A DNA stretch of 5,044 nucleotides, taken from contig CAMWVO010000178.1 of assembly GCA_947177695.1 (NCBI GenBank), positions 1 through 5,044 on the forward strand, written 5' to 3'. Numbering within the stretch: the first letter of the stretch is position 1; the number at the start of each line of letters is the position of its first letter. The notes below the pieces were generated by a model. That model saw only the letters and a list, made by a program, of their open reading frames with translations. It was not told the origin of the DNA and made no database searches. A program made the translations under genes and the position numbers. The DNA is from an uncultured Clostridia bacterium. Its GTDB lineage: Bacteria > Bacillota > Clostridia > Oscillospirales > Ruminococcaceae. Of the stretch, positions 4,961-5,044 are shown in pieces.

Positions 4961-5044
4961 AAACCTTTAGGCGGCAACGCCGCCGACATCAGCTGGTCCA
5001 GCTGAGCCCAGCTGGCGAGGTTTCCAAAGGGCGAGGAGCCCTTT
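4961..5044. repeat. Cluster of hairpins after feoB, possibly an intergenic repeat
   Basis: The 116 bases after feoB hold no gene but contain nested dyads. An outer pair AAACCT/AGGTTT (4961-4966 with 5018-5023) encloses GGCGGC-AAC-GCCGCC (4970-4984) and TCAGCTG-GTC-CAGCTGA (4989-5005). CAGCTG occurs three times (4990, 4999, 5009), and another perfect hairpin closes the window. The whole could fold as a branched structure. On the minus strand the segment is an open frame, but I see no start or ribosome site. GC content is higher than in the other spacers. It may be a repeat family member whose other copies and right edge are outside the window. Confidence 0.5.
5026..5044. terminator. Hairpin at window end, possible terminator of feoAB
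   Basis: AAAGGGC-GAGGA-GCCCTTT is a perfect 7-base stem with a 5-base loop ending on the last base of the window. The A-run on one side and T-run on the other would suit a bidirectional intrinsic terminator. The bases after the stem cannot be seen, so a following T-run is unproven. No other hairpin with a T-run follows the feoB stop. Confidence 0.35.

Overview
The window looks like a chromosomal stretch from a low-to-mid GC Gram-positive anaerobe, most likely a Clostridia member of the Ruminococcus/Oscillospiraceae type. This is inferred from protein style (a FeoB P-loop reading GNQNCGKTT, a short DUF6199-like membrane protein next to thyA, a ThyA with the PCAY active-site form), strong AGGAGG-type ribosome sites and AT-rich sigma-A promoters. 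Species is not determinable from the sequence alone.

Layout. The left half runs on the minus strand. From right to left it holds thyA (thymidylate synthase, 2223 to 1393), a 74-residue two-helix membrane protein (1353 to 1129), a 354-base non-coding gap, folA (dihydrofolate reductase, 774 to 289) and, 24 bases further on, the first 88 codons of a Sir2-family NAD-dependent deacylase that leaves the window. The right half runs on the plus strand: feoA (2671-2922) and feoB (2919-4928), overlapping by ATGA. A 447-base divergent region (2224-2670) separates the two halves. The last 116 bases after feoB hold several hairpins and no gene.

How the genes work together. ThyA makes dTMP and oxidises methylene-tetrahydrofolate to dihydrofolate; DHFR reduces it back, so thyA and folA form the thymidylate cycle. 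FeoA and FeoB form the ferrous iron uptake system. Its promoter is a perfect consensus (TTGACA, 17 bases, TATAAT), followed by a long dyad resembling a DtxR/MntR-type operator.

Non-coding content. The 775-1128 gap is unusually structured. It has an extended -10 promoter for folA, two 20-base direct repeats just upstream of that promoter, three 15-base AT-rich tandem repeats in its predicted leader, a second possible promoter, and next to the small membrane protein gene a decayed copy of the folA start. The 2224-2670 region holds the thyA promoter, a 179-base element with 18-base perfect terminal inverted repeats (MITE-like), a short GC-rich folded segment, and the feo promoter/operator. I found no CRISPR array, rRNA, tRNA or defence system. 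I do not see a new multi-gene system; the most interesting signals are the folA control region and the MITE-like element.
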